DNA from: Sphingobium sp. Leaf26
Lineage (GTDB): Bacteria; Pseudomonadota; Alphaproteobacteria; Sphingomonadales; Sphingomonadaceae
Length of the DNA: 64,000 nucleotides
Direction of reading: 5' to 3'
NCBI RefSeq assembly: GCF_001421665.1
Contig: NZ_LMKV01000004.1
Coordinates: forward strand, 347 to 64,346
Numbering within the stretch: position 1 is the stretch's first letter; the number at the start of each line of letters is the position of its first letter. Of this stretch, positions 44,147 through 52,636 are shown piece after piece. Under the pieces are notes generated by a model, which did not search any database, was not told the origin of the DNA, and saw nothing but the letters and a program-made list of their open reading frames with translations. The translations under genes and the position numbers were made by a program.

Positions 44147-44641
44147 CTACCAGCCGATCTCCGCAGCATGATCCGGGTCGCCGAGCGCCGTCAACCGCCG
44201 TGCGGCGCGCCGGGCGAAGCGTAGCGTCTCCGCCTTGCGCCGCGCCGCCGCCAGCGGCTCCACCGGGGCAGGGCGCACCAGTTCGGCATCATATTGGTCC
44301 GCGACGATCAGCCCGGTGCGGGTCGGCCACAGCGCTTCGCTGTCGAACAGGGCCAGGTCGAACCCCGCCGGCACCGCCCAATAATAGCGGTCGCAATAGT
44401 CGAAATAGTCCGGCCATTTCATGTCGCCCAGCAGGTCGGCCCTGCTGCACTTTATCTCCACGATGGTCAGCCGCCCGGCCCCGTCGATCGCCATGATGTC
44501 CGCCCGGCGCCCGTTGGGCAGCGGCACTTCCAATATCCCGCTCATGTCGTGGCGGAAGAAGAGCCGCAGCGTGCCGCGCGCCACCGCCAGCGCGGTACCG
44601 TCGGTCAGGGGCGAACAGACGTCGATCGGGGCACTACTCAT
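44147..44641 (-). CDS. mmcB: MmcB-family DNA repair protein
   Basis: MmcB was described in Caulobacter as an SOS-linked factor in DNA damage tolerance. The 164-residue protein has a PD-(D/E)xK-nuclease-like core: GRRADIMAIDGAGRLTIVEIKCSRADLLGD, with the acidic residue, the E-x-K motif near residue 62 and the following DMKWPDYFDYCDRYYWAVP. The start is preceded by GGTGGCGGG. No LexA box was recognised in the short gap upstream. Confidence 0.85.
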   Translation of the reverse strand: MSSAPIDVCSPLTDGTALAVARGTLRLFFRHDMSGILEVPLPNGRRADIMAIDGAGRLTIVEIKCSRADLLGDMKWPDYFDYCDRYYWAVPAGFDLALFDSEALWPTRTGLIVADQYDAELVRPAPVEPLAAARRKAETLRFARRAARRLTALGDPDHAAEIGW

Positions 44642-44673
44642 CCCGCCACCTTAGAACAAGACAGGAACATATG

Positions 44674-44704
44674 AAAAGGCCGATTCGGACAAACCGAACC
44701 GGCC
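44674..44704 (-). terminator. Terminator of the cell-wall hydrolase gene
   Basis: GGCCGATTCGG (44678-44688) pairs with CCGAACCGGCC (44694-44704) with one mismatch. On the minus strand the hairpin is followed by TTTT (44677-44674). Confidence 0.72.
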
Positions 44705-44751
44705 TCACAAAGTTTCGCCATCGCAGACCGGCGCGTTACCGCGCCCGATCC

Positions 44752-45417
44752 TCAACGATAAAAGATATGATTGTCGATCATCGCCAGCTTGGCCTTGCCC
44801 CAGCCCGGCGAAACGCGGCGGGCGTGGAAGAAGAGCGCGCCTTCCGCGCGGCTGTCCCAGCTATCGTTCGTCGCGATCTGGGCGATGGCGACGGCCTGCC
44901 GCCAGCTACGGCTGTCGATACGAACCGGGGGCATGCCGCCGCCGCGCACGAAGCTGAACTGGCTCGGCTGGTAGACGACGCCGCACAGGCTGCTGGCGAA
45001 ACGACCGGACTTGGCGCGGTTGATGATCACGCGCGCGACGGCCAGCTGGCCTTCCAGGCTTTCGCCCTTGGATTCGAAATAGACGGCGCCGGCCAGGCAC
45101 TTCATGTCGCCGTCCAGCTCCTCGGGCGCGCCTTGGGCGTCGACCAGAGCAGCGAGGCTGGTGGCCTGCGCGTCGCTATCGGTGGAAAATTCGGTGGGGG
45201 CCTTGTTGGCCGACTCCAGCGGCTGCGACACTTCGCGCGGCGTGGAGAAAATAACGGCAGCCTGAGGGCTGGTCGATGCAGTCGCAGGGAAAGCCTGCGG
45301 AAGAGACGTGACCGAAGCGACCGACTCACCGGCGATCGACATATCGGAAGCCGTGACCGCAGCGGCGGCGGACAGGGCAAAGGCTGCCATCAGGGCAGCT
45401 TTCAGACGAAAACTCAT
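44752..45417 (-). CDS. SleB-family cell wall hydrolase
   Basis: The 221-residue exported protein has a signal peptide (about residues 1-23) and a linker rich in Ser/Thr/Ala. It ends in a hydrolase_2 (SleB-like) domain starting CLAGAVYFESKGESLEGQLAVARVI with the catalytic glutamate in YFESKGE. Members cleave peptidoglycan, probably as lytic transglycosylases or amidases. It acts in the periplasm. It has its own terminator and sits alone, with 174 bp of gene-free DNA upstream. Confidence 0.88.
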   Translation of the reverse strand: MSFRLKAALMAAFALSAAAAVTASDMSIAGESVASVTSLPQAFPATASTSPQAAVIFSTPREVSQPLESANKAPTEFSTDSDAQATSLAALVDAQGAPEELDGDMKCLAGAVYFESKGESLEGQLAVARVIINRAKSGRFASSLCGVVYQPSQFSFVRGGGMPPVRIDSRSWRQAVAIAQIATNDSWDSRAEGALFFHARRVSPGWGKAKLAMIDNHIFYR

Positions 45418-45591
45418 TACGGCTCAAAATCATGCGGTTCTTGGCCGGAAACGTCGTTTTAAACCATATTCTCTGACGTTCGGCCGCCCCCCGTCTGCGT
45501 GTTTACCGGCCCCGCCCCCCGATGGGCGAATTCGGCAACCTGCGCGTTGGCGTGGGGGGCCTGTGCCGAAACCATGACGATGTGTCAACGA

Positions 45592-45933
45592 TCAGCAGAG
45601 TGTTTCCACGGCAAACCGTTCCGCTTCCGCGACGTCGAGTTCCACGATCCACAGGTCGGGGTCCGACCTGTGCCGCCGCGCCATATAGGCGTCCAGGGCT
45701 TCCATCCCCTCATCAGGGGAAGGACCACAGCGCAATAACGCATGACCGCCGTCAAAGTTCGACACCCGCTCGAAAAGACCGGAAAACTGCCCTTTTTCAA
45801 GCGTCTGAACGAGAATCACACCGCTCATTTCGTCGCCCTTGCGCAGGATGGTGGCAAAACCGCCAGCGGCCCCCACTCGGCGCCTGAGCGCGCCCACCAG
45901 CATGGCGCTGGTGAGCCGGGCGTCAGCGGCCAT
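45592..45933 (-). CDS. DUF1491 family protein
   Basis: The 113-residue protein matches DUF1491, a small alphaproteobacterial family of unknown function, with the segments RLTSAMLVGALRRRV, ATILRKGDEMSGVILVQ and DPDLWIVELDVA. No signal peptide is present. It overlaps the 3' end of the thioesterase gene by 11 bp, suggesting co-translation in a short operon with that gene and ptsN. Confidence 0.85.
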   Translation of the reverse strand: MAADARLTSAMLVGALRRRVGAAGGFATILRKGDEMSGVILVQTLEKGQFSGLFERVSNFDGGHALLRCGPSPDEGMEALDAYMARRHRSDPDLWIVELDVAEAERFAVETLC

Positions 45934-46366
45934 AGCCGGGCAACGAAGAGAGCGGGAATTGCGAGCGCATGAAGGTGCCGGTGCCGCGACCGACCTCCTC
46001 GCCGTCCGCGTCGATCAGGCTCGCTTCGGCGACATAGACCCGGCGCTTGCCGCTGATCCAGCGCCCCTCGGCACGGATTCGGCCGGGACCGATCGGCCGG
46101 GTAAAGAGCAGATTGAAGGCGGTGGTCAGGAGGAAGCGATCGCTGACCAGGCTGTTGGCGGCATAGAAGGCCGCATCGTCCAGCATCTTGAAATAGACGG
46201 TGCCATGCACGGCGCCGGCCGCATGAAACTGGCTTTCATCGACGTCGAAGTCGATGACCGACCGGCCCGGCTCGCTGATCGTCAGGTCTGACCGGAACAG
46301 CCGGTTGATCGGCGCGGAGCGATAGAGATTTTCCAGCGCGCGGAAATGCGCCGCCTCGCCGCTCAT
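45923..46366 (-). CDS. PaaI-family thioesterase
   Basis: The 147-residue hotdog-fold protein has the typical HAAGAVHGTVYFKMLDDAAFYAANS helix and the later ISGKRRVYVAEASLIDADGEEVGRGTGTF strand pattern. Family members hydrolyse acyl-CoA thioesters. The true start is 46366; the longer open frame reads through ptsN in another frame and is not a fusion. It lies 4 bp after ptsN and overlaps the DUF1491 gene. Confidence 0.85.
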   Translation of the reverse strand: MSGEAAHFRALENLYRSAPINRLFRSDLTISEPGRSVIDFDVDESQFHAAGAVHGTVYFKMLDDAAFYAANSLVSDRFLLTTAFNLLFTRPIGPGRIRAEGRWISGKRRVYVAEASLIDADGEEVGRGTGTFMRSQFPLSSLPGYGR

Positions 46367-46370
46367 AGGC

Positions 46371-46838
46371 TCAGGCAGCGTCACGTGCCCCGCCGCCCGC
46401 CAGCAGCGCATGCAGCGCCTCGGTCGATTGCGCGCCGCGCAGACGCACCACCTGACTCTCGTCACGCAGATAGCGCGACACGCGCGCCAGCGTCTTGAGA
46501 TGCTCGGCGCCGCTATCGACCGGCGAGAGCAGGGCGAAGACGACATCGACCGGCGCATCGTCCACCGCGTCGAACGGCACGGCCTGGTCCAGCAGCACGA
46601 CCACGCCGCACATCTTGTCCAGCCCTGCAATCTTGGCATGGGGAATGGCCACGCCGCCGCCGAAGCCGGTCGACCCCAGCCGCTCCCGTTCGAACAGGGC
46701 GTCGCCCACCTCGTCCGCGTCCAGATCATAGGCGCAGGCGGCCAGGGTGGCGATCTTCTGGAAAAGCGCTTTCTTGCCGTTCGCCGACAGGCCCGTGGCG
46801 AGCGCATCGGCGGAAACGATGTCGTTGAAGTTGACCAT
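46371..46838 (-). CDS. ptsN: Nitrogen-type PTS EIIA protein
   Basis: PtsN (EIIA-Ntr) receives phosphate from PtsO and regulates potassium, nitrogen or stress functions rather than sugar uptake. The 155-residue protein has the active histidine in GGGVAIPHAKI near residue 66. The start at 46838 excludes 25 upstream residues that are not homologous. In many proteobacteria ptsN follows hpf, as here: hpf is the next gene upstream at 47007-47603, separated by 168 bp containing two GC-rich hairpins (46916-46945 and 46966-46993). Confidence 0.92.
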   Translation of the reverse strand: MVNFNDIVSADALATGLSANGKKALFQKIATLAACAYDLDADEVGDALFERERLGSTGFGGGVAIPHAKIAGLDKMCGVVVLLDQAVPFDAVDDAPVDVVFALLSPVDSGAEHLKTLARVSRYLRDESQVVRLRGAQSTEALHALLAGGGARDAA

Positions 46839-47006
46839 GATAAATCCGAAACGGCCGAGCCGCGCGGGCGAAATCTTCGCGCTTTTCCCCGGACAATGAA
46901 AGCCCGGCCCCATAAGCCGCCTGCACCATCAGGTCAACAGGCGGCCGGGACCTGGATCAGAAGCGACCGGGCCGGCATGTTTCCAACCCGGTCGCCATGT
47001 CCACCG

Positions 47007-47603
47007 TCAGCCGCGCGGTTCCACCCAGCCTATGGTGCCGTCATGCCGGCGATAGACCATGTTGTAGGCCGCCGTCCCGGCATTGAGGAACAGCAGCGCA
47101 TTGGTGTTGCGCAGGTCCAGCATCATCACCGCGTCCGACACGCTGGCTTCGGGAATGTCGACGCGGGTTTCCGCCACGATCAGCGGCGCGTCGGCGGCTT
47201 CCTCCTCTTCCTCGGCGTTACCCGCGAAGATGGTATAGCCTGCGCCGTCAATGTCATCGACGCTATAGCCGCTGGCCCGCTGCGCTTCTGCCGCCGCCGT
47301 CTGGATGCTGCGGTCTTTCAACCGGCGCATATAGCGGCGCAACTGCTTTTCGATCTTTTCGGATGCCTGGTCGAAGGCGGGATGCGCCTCCTGCGCCTCG
47401 CCGGCGCCCTTCAGGATCAGGCCGGTCATCACATGGCAGACGATGTCGCAGTGGAAGGCGCCGTGCGGCGCCTTGCGAAAGGTCACCTGGGCGGAAAGCG
47501 TGCGGGAAAAATATTTCTCGGCCATCGCCTCCAGTCGTTCGGCGACATGGCTCTTGAGCGCCTCGCCCGTTTCGACCTGATGTCCGGAAACACGAATATC
47601 CAT
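47007..47603 (-). CDS. hpf: Ribosome hibernation promoting factor, long form
   Basis: Long HPF dimerises ribosomes into inactive 100S particles in stationary phase. The 198-residue protein has the S30AE domain (residues 1 to about 100, MDIRVSGHQVETGEALKSHV) and the C-terminal dimerisation domain ending MVYRRHDGTIGWVEPRG, linked by an acidic EEEEEAAD stretch. The start at 47603 is fixed by homology and GAAGGCAT upstream. It lies 72 bp after dnaQ. Confidence 0.93.
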   Translation of the reverse strand: MDIRVSGHQVETGEALKSHVAERLEAMAEKYFSRTLSAQVTFRKAPHGAFHCDIVCHVMTGLILKGAGEAQEAHPAFDQASEKIEKQLRRYMRRLKDRSIQTAAAEAQRASGYSVDDIDGAGYTIFAGNAEEEEEAADAPLIVAETRVDIPEASVSDAVMMLDLRNTNALLFLNAGTAAYNMVYRRHDGTIGWVEPRG

Positions 47604-47675
47604 ATGCCTTCTCCTTATTTTTGCCGGATGCCGGAAAAGCATCCGGTGGGCATGGAGGGCATAGGCCAGTACGGT

Positions 47676-48368
47676 CTATGCCTCCTGGTGCCAGAGCGGC
47701 TCTTTCAGCGTCGCGACGAACGCTGCATGCCGCTCCAGCTCCGCCGCGCTGGCCGCAAAGACCCGCGCGGGACGAACAGGGCGAACCACGGTTGATGCCG
47801 TCAGTTCCACCCCGCCGAACTCTTTGTCTTCCTCCTGTGCCAGACCTAGGCCGATCTGCCGGCCGCCGGTCAGTTCGATATAGAGTTGCGCCAGCAGTTC
47901 CGCGTCGAGCAGCGCGCCATGCTTGACGCGATGGCTGCGGTCGATGCCGTACCGGGTGCAGAGCGCGTCCAGGCTGTGCTTGGCGCCCGGATGCAGGGTA
48001 CGCGCGATCGCCACCGTGTCGATCATGCGATCCATCGACACGTCGGGCAGGCCGCATGATTTCAGTTCGTGATTGAGGAATCCGAAGTCGAACCGCGCAT
48101 TGTGCGCGACCAGCGGGCTGTCCTCCAGAAAAGCGAGCAGGTCCGCCGCGCCCTTGGCGAAGACGGGATATTTGGCCAGGAAATCGGCCGACAGGCCATG
48201 CACATTATAAGCGGCGGCCGGCATGTCCCGCTCTGGATGATAATAAGCGTGGAAGGTCCGGCCGCTGGGTACGCGATTGATGAGTTCGATACAGCCGATC
48301 TCGACCAGCCTGTCGCCGGATGCCGGGTCGAACCCCGTCGTTTCGGTATCGAAAATAATCTCGCGCAT
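47676..48368 (-). CDS. dnaQ: DNA polymerase III epsilon subunit
   Basis: The epsilon subunit is the 3'-5' proofreading exonuclease of the replicase. From the ATG at 48368 it has 230 residues with ExoI FDTETTG, ExoII HNARFDFGFLN and ExoIII HGALLDAELLA (the DEDDh arrangement with histidine in RVKHGALLDA). GAAGAGGG just before the ATG at 48368 supports it over the ATG at 48380. The C-terminal clamp and alpha-binding part is normal in length. It belongs to the conserved run ppsR-maf-aroE-coaE-dnaQ next to the origin. Confidence 0.96.
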   Translation of the reverse strand: MREIIFDTETTGFDPASGDRLVEIGCIELINRVPSGRTFHAYYHPERDMPAAAYNVHGLSADFLAKYPVFAKGAADLLAFLEDSPLVAHNARFDFGFLNHELKSCGLPDVSMDRMIDTVAIARTLHPGAKHSLDALCTRYGIDRSHRVKHGALLDAELLAQLYIELTGGRQIGLGLAQEEDKEFGGVELTASTVVRPVRPARVFAASAAELERHAAFVATLKEPLWHQEA

Positions 48369-48400
48369 TGCCCTCTTCATTCGACTCTGTGGGCCAACCC

Positions 48401-48994
48401 TTATCCACCTGTCTTCGTGCCAAGGCAAGCGACCAGTCGGCGCACCTGTGCACGGGTATCGGTGAATGTCGTTCCCGTATGGATGATATAGTTTGCCCGT
48501 TGCCGCTTTTCAGCATCCGGCGTTTGCAGATGGACGATCTGGCGGAATTTTTTTGCGGTCATGCCCGGCCGCGCCAGGACTCGCAGGCGCTGTTTCCATG
48601 CCGGCGCAGTGACGACGATCACGCCGTCCAGCCGCCTTTGCCCGTCCGTCTCGAACAACAGCGGAATGTCGAGCACCACGAATCTGCGCGACCGGTGCCG
48701 GCGCAGGAATCGCGCGCGGGCGGCCTGCACCGCCGGATGGACGATCGCCTCCAGCGCCTTGCGCGCCTGGGGATCGCCGAACACCGCCGCACCCAGCCTG
48801 GCCCGGTCGAGCCCCTTCGGCCCGGTCGTGCCGGGAAAGAGCGCCTCGATCGCGGGCAGCAACGCGCCGCCCGGTGCCTGCAACCGGTGAACCTCGGCAT
48901 CCGCGTCGAACAGCGGCACGCCCTCGCGCCGCAACATCGCCGCCACCGCCGACTTGCCCATGCCGATCGACCCGGTGAGGCCGTAGACCTTCAT
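48401..48994 (-). CDS. coaE: Dephospho-CoA kinase
   Basis: CoaE phosphorylates dephospho-CoA in the last step of coenzyme A synthesis. The 197-residue protein starts MKVYGLTGSIGMGKS with the P-loop (serine and methionine replace the commoner glycine and serine). It also has DADAEVHRL, VHPAVQAAR and DIPLLFE. The first 31 residues of the open frame above 48994 lie outside homology. Its end is 32 bp before dnaQ. Confidence 0.95.
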   Translation of the reverse strand: MKVYGLTGSIGMGKSAVAAMLRREGVPLFDADAEVHRLQAPGGALLPAIEALFPGTTGPKGLDRARLGAAVFGDPQARKALEAIVHPAVQAARARFLRRHRSRRFVVLDIPLLFETDGQRRLDGVIVVTAPAWKQRLRVLARPGMTAKKFRQIVHLQTPDAEKRQRANYIIHTGTTFTDTRAQVRRLVACLGTKTGG

Positions 48995-49022
48995 CAATCG
49001 GCCCTTAATCCTCGCCCCCCCC

Positions 49023-49850
49023 TTAATCTTCGGCAGCGAGCAGCAGCGCGCGCAGTTCCGCGTCCAGTTCACGCGGCGCCTGCGCATCGAAGAAGATATC
49101 GAAGGCCAGCGCCGCCTGCCCGATCAGCATTTCGAGGCCATCAAGCGTCTTGAGCCCCCGCGCCTTCGCCGCCTTGAGCAGGCCCGTCTCCAGCGGCGCA
49201 TAGACGATGTCATAGACGGTCGCCCCCTCGCGCAGCGGCGTCAGGTCCAGGTCCAGCCCCGGCTGACCCACCATGCCGAGCGACGTCGAATTGACCAGCA
49301 GATCGGCGGCCGGCAGCACATCGCCCATGCCGATCACGCGGCCCTTCGTCCCGCCATGATCCAGCAGCGCCTGCCCCTTGGCCAGGTCGCGCGCCATGAT
49401 GGTCAACTCCGGCACGCCCAGACTGGCCAGCGCGAACAGGATCGCCCGCGCCGCGCCGCCCGTACCGAGGATCACGGCGCTCCTGCCCTTCCACATGTCG
49501 CGCAGCAGCGGCTGGAGGAATCCGCCCGCATCGGTATTGGTGCCGATCAGCGGCCCGCCCATCTCGCTGGCGATGGTGTTGACCGCGCCGATCCGTTCCC
49601 GCACGCCCCCCGGATCGTCGACGAAATCCATCACCGCCATCTTGTGCGGGATGGTGACGTTGCACCCCAGCCAGTCGGGATCGCTCCGCCGCATCAGGAA
49701 ATAGGCGGCCAGCCCGTCCGGCGTCACATGGGTCTTCCTATATTCCGCCTCGATATCCAGCGCGTTCAGCCAGAAATTGTGAATCAGCGGGGATTTGCTG
49801 TGCGCGATCGGATCACCGATCACTTCAGCGTAGGGGAGGGCGTCGCTCAT
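49023..49850 (-). CDS. aroE: Shikimate dehydrogenase
   Basis: AroE reduces 3-dehydroshikimate with NADPH in aromatic amino acid synthesis. The 275-residue protein has the shikimate-binding SKSPLIHNF, NVTIPHK with the catalytic lysine, NTDAGGF with the paired aspartate, and the NADP-binding GTGGAARAI. The ATG overlaps the maf stop (ATGA). It is part of the maf-aroE-coaE-dnaQ run. Confidence 0.96.
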   Translation of the reverse strand: MSDALPYAEVIGDPIAHSKSPLIHNFWLNALDIEAEYRKTHVTPDGLAAYFLMRRSDPDWLGCNVTIPHKMAVMDFVDDPGGVRERIGAVNTIASEMGGPLIGTNTDAGGFLQPLLRDMWKGRSAVILGTGGAARAILFALASLGVPELTIMARDLAKGQALLDHGGTKGRVIGMGDVLPAADLLVNSTSLGMVGQPGLDLDLTPLREGATVYDIVYAPLETGLLKAAKARGLKTLDGLEMLIGQAALAFDIFFDAQAPRELDAELRALLLAAED

Positions 49851-50452
49851 GCCGCCAAAACGCCGCGCACGCGCAGAAAGTCAAGCAAAGGCAGCAAGGG
49901 CAGGCCCTGAATCGCGAACTGGCTTCCCTCGACCTTGCTGAATAACTGCACCCCCGGCCCCTCGATCCGGTAACAGCCCACACACCAGCGCAGTTCGTCC
50001 CAGTCGGCATCCAGATAGGATTGGATGAAGGCGTCGGACAAAGGCCGCACCGTCATCCGCACCCGCTCGACATGCCGCCAGATCGGCTCGCCGTTCAGAA
50101 CGATCACCGCCGCGCTGTGCAAATGATGTACCCGGCCCGACAGCAGGCGCAGGATTCGTGTCGCATCCGCCCGATCGACCGCCTTGTCGATCATCTCGCC
50201 CCGGTCTTCGCCCTCACCGATGCTGAGGGTCTGGTCGCATCCCAGCACCAGCGCACCGGGCACCCGACGCGACACCTTGAGCGCCTTCAACTCCGCCAGC
50301 GCATCGGCCAGCGCCCGCGCGTCAAGCCCGTCGGCGCGCAGCGCCTCCTTGGCCGCGTCCTCGTCCACGCCGGGCGACAATGCCTCGAACGGCACCTGCG
50401 CCGCGCTCAGCAACGCCTGGCGGCTGGCACTTTGCGACGCCAGTACGATCAT
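49847..50452 (-). CDS. Maf-family nucleotide pyrophosphatase
   Basis: Maf proteins hydrolyse dTTP/UTP or modified nucleotides and were first seen as septum-formation inhibitors. The 201-residue protein opens LASQSASRQALL (the conserved Ser-Arg binding loop) and has PGVDEDAAKE and LGCDQTLS with the catalytic aspartate. Which of the Maf (dTTP/UTP) or YceF (m7GTP) specificities applies is not certain. It is joined by ATGA overlaps to ppsR upstream and aroE downstream. Confidence 0.93.
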   Translation of the reverse strand: MIVLASQSASRQALLSAAQVPFEALSPGVDEDAAKEALRADGLDARALADALAELKALKVSRRVPGALVLGCDQTLSIGEGEDRGEMIDKAVDRADATRILRLLSGRVHHLHSAAVIVLNGEPIWRHVERVRMTVRPLSDAFIQSYLDADWDELRWCVGCYRIEGPGVQLFSKVEGSQFAIQGLPLLPLLDFLRVRGVLAA

Positions 50453-51276
50453 ATCTCATGCCCTTCCGCCAGTTCGCGGTCGTTGAACAGGTTGATGATG
50501 GCGGCGGCCGCTTCCTCGATCGACCGGCGGGTCATGTCGATCACCGGCCAGCCATTGTCGGCGAACATGCGCCGGGCGAAGGCCAGTTCCTCCTGCACCT
50601 TCTCATTGTCGACATAGGCGGTTTCAGGCGCCTGATTAAGCGACAGCAGCCGGTTGCGCCGGATCTGGATCAGCCGCTCCGGGCTGACGGTCAGGCCGAC
50701 GACCATCGGATGCTTCAGCCTGTAGAGGCTGCGCGGCGGCGGCGATTCCGGCACCAGCGGGATATTGGCGGTCTTGTATCCGCGATTGGCAAGGTAGATG
50801 GACGTCGGCGTCTTGGACGCGCGCGACACGCCGGCCAGCAATATGTCGGCCTCTTCCCAATTTTCATGCCCCACGCCATCATCATGGGCAATCGTGAACT
50901 GGATCGCCTCGATCCGGGCGAAATAGGCCTCGTCCAATATATGTTTGCGCCCCGGCCGGGTGCGGGTCTCCTGCCCCAATATGTTGGACAGCGCGTCGGC
51001 CACGCTGTCCAGCGCCGCGACATGGGGCAGGCCGAGCGCGCGGCAGCGCGTTTCCAGCCGGCGTCGCAGCATATGATTGGTGAGCGTGAACAGCACCAGC
51101 CCCGGATTGGCGCTGATCTCCTCCATGATCCGGTCCAGATGCACTTCGGATCGCACCATCGGCCAGAAATGGCGGATCGCCTCGACATTTTCGAACAGCC
51201 CGATCGCCGCCTTGGCGATATTCTCCAGCGTTTCGCCGGTGGAGTCAGACAGAAGATGCAGGTGGATGCGCGCCAT
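50449..51276 (-). CDS. Pyruvate, phosphate dikinase regulatory protein (PPSR, DUF299; RP001 type)
   Basis: DUF299 proteins are bifunctional serine/threonine kinases and pyrophosphorylases that switch PEP synthase or pyruvate phosphate dikinase on and off. The start at 51276 gives 275 residues, typical of the family: LHLLSDSTGETLE at the N-terminus, the P-loop GVSRASKTPTSIYLA near residue 155 and the C-terminal NGWPVIDMTRRSIEE. Residues encoded above 51276 read through the origin region and are not protein. Its orthologue RP001 flanks the replication origin in Caulobacter. Confidence 0.95.
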   Translation of the reverse strand: MARIHLHLLSDSTGETLENIAKAAIGLFENVEAIRHFWPMVRSEVHLDRIMEEISANPGLVLFTLTNHMLRRRLETRCRALGLPHVAALDSVADALSNILGQETRTRPGRKHILDEAYFARIEAIQFTIAHDDGVGHENWEEADILLAGVSRASKTPTSIYLANRGYKTANIPLVPESPPPRSLYRLKHPMVVGLTVSPERLIQIRRNRLLSLNQAPETAYVDNEKVQEELAFARRMFADNGWPVIDMTRRSIEEAAAAIINLFNDRELAEGHEI

Positions 51277-51565
51277 GGGGACATCTCTGTTGGAGCCCTG
51301 TGGATAAAGCAAGGGATGAAATTGTGGATAAGTTGAGCGGCTTTTCCCGTCCCCACTGACCGGAATCTTATCCACAGGCCCCCAACAGGCCCCCGATTCC
51401 ATCCACAGCCTGTGGGTAACGGGGATAGAGACTCTGACTCGCCACGACTTCCGTGACTCCCGCGAGTCAACATGTTGGCAAAAGCGGGCACAGCGCATAA
51501 ACCCCGCTGCCAACCGACCTACTATCTCCATCATCCCTTGAATCTAAATAATAAGAGAGAATGTG
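51277..51565. other. oriC: Probable chromosomal replication origin (oriC)
   Basis: The 289 bp between the divergent ppsR and hemE genes hold three perfect DnaA 9-mers (TTATCCACA): 51299-51307 and 51323-51331 on the minus strand, and 51368-51376 on the plus strand. Two degenerate boxes (51399-51407 and 51411-51419) form a CCACAG/CTGTGG inverted pair. A short AT-rich stretch (51536-51560) could be the unwinding element. Six GANTC sites lie inside (51363, 51395, 51430, 51436, 51455, 51464), a seventh overlaps 51540, and another is at 51242. In Caulobacter crescentus the origin lies between these same two gene families. Assignment rests on boxes and context; no skew calculation was possible. Confidence 0.78.
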
Positions 51566-52636
51566 ATGCGCGAAGACGCTCCGGTGCGCCTGACGGACAA
51601 GCCGCTCCTGGCCGTGCTCAAAGGGGATCGTCCCGCCATGCCGCGTCAGTCACCGCCCATCTGGCTGATGCGCCAGGCCGGCCGCTATCTTCCCGAATAT
51701 CGGGCGTTGCGGGCGGACAAGGGCGGCTTCCTCGAACTCGTCTATGACAGCGCCGCCGCCGCCGAAGTCACGCTCCAGCCGCTGCGTCGTTTCGGCTTCG
51801 ACGGCGCGATCCTCTTTTCCGACATCCTGATCGTCCCTTATGCCATGGGACAGGATCTCTGGTTCGAGGCCGGCGAAGGCCCCCGCCTCGCCCCGATCCT
51901 CGCCGAAACGGACCTGTCCGCGCTGACACCCGATTTCAGCCGCTTCGAGGCCATCTACGAGACGGTGCGGCAGGTGAAGGCGGCTTTGGACCCCAGCGTC
52001 ACCTTCCTGGGCTTTGCGGGCAGTCCCTGGACCATTTCGACCTATATGGTGGCGGGGCAGGGCAGCAAGGATCATGGGCTGGCCCGCCGCATGGCCTATC
52101 AGGAACCGGACCGCTTCGCCGCGCTGATCGACGCCATTATCGACGCCACCGTCATCTACCTCTGCGGCCAGATCGAAGCCGGCGTGGAGGCCGTCCAACT
52201 GTTCGACAGTTGGGCCGGCAGCCTGTCGCCGCTGCAATTCCAGCGCTGGGTCATCGAGCCGAACAGGCGGATCGTCGCGCGGGTGAAGGCGCTTCATCCC
52301 GATATTCCGGTGATCGGTTTCCCCAAAGGGGCCGGCGCGAAACTGGCCGACTATGCGGCGCAGACCGGCGTCGATGCCGTGGGCGTCGATGAAACGATCG
52401 ACCCGCACTGGGCCAATGCCGCGCTACCCGCCGGCATGCCCGTGCAGGGCAATCTCGATCCGCTGGCACTGATCGCGGGCGGTCGGCCGGTCGAGGAGGC
52501 GGTCGACAGGATCCGCGCCGCCTTTGCCGACCGGCCCCATATCATGAACCTGGGCCATGGCATTTTGCCCGACACCCCCATTGCACATGTCGAAGCGCTC
52601 CTTAGCTATGTGCGAAAGGAAGGAGTCCGCGACTGA
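51566..52636 (+). CDS. hemE: Uroporphyrinogen decarboxylase
   Basis: HemE decarboxylates uroporphyrinogen III to coproporphyrinogen III in haem synthesis. The 356-residue protein has both family signatures, PIWLMRQAGRYLPEYR near residue 30 and GFAGSPWTI near residue 150, with the substrate aspartate in FSDILIVPYAMG. The ATG at 51566 is preceded by a GTG codon and AGAGAG; an ATG at 51561 is followed at once by a stop. Its promoter must lie within or next to the origin, as in Caulobacter. The stop shares a base with the start of hemJ. Confidence 0.97.
   Translation: MREDAPVRLTDKPLLAVLKGDRPAMPRQSPPIWLMRQAGRYLPEYRALRADKGGFLELVYDSAAAAEVTLQPLRRFGFDGAILFSDILIVPYAMGQDLWFEAGEGPRLAPILAETDLSALTPDFSRFEAIYETVRQVKAALDPSVTFLGFAGSPWTISTYMVAGQGSKDHGLARRMAYQEPDRFAALIDAIIDATVIYLCGQIEAGVEAVQLFDSWAGSLSPLQFQRWVIEPNRRIVARVKALHPDIPVIGFPKGAGAKLADYAAQTGVDAVGVDETIDPHWANAALPAGMPVQGNLDPLALIAGGRPVEEAVDRIRAAFADRPHIMNLGHGILPDTPIAHVEALLSYVRKEGVRD

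Noticed and set aside
45923-46807. An apparent fusion of an N-terminal domain to the PaaI thioesterase
   Set aside because: The N-terminal half is ptsN in a wrong frame; the thioesterase starts at 46366 and ptsN is intact in its own frame.
48401-48409. TTATCCACC upstream of dnaQ as a second origin element
   Set aside because: It is a single DnaA-box-like sequence with one mismatch, without neighbours or an AT-rich region, at the end of coaE.
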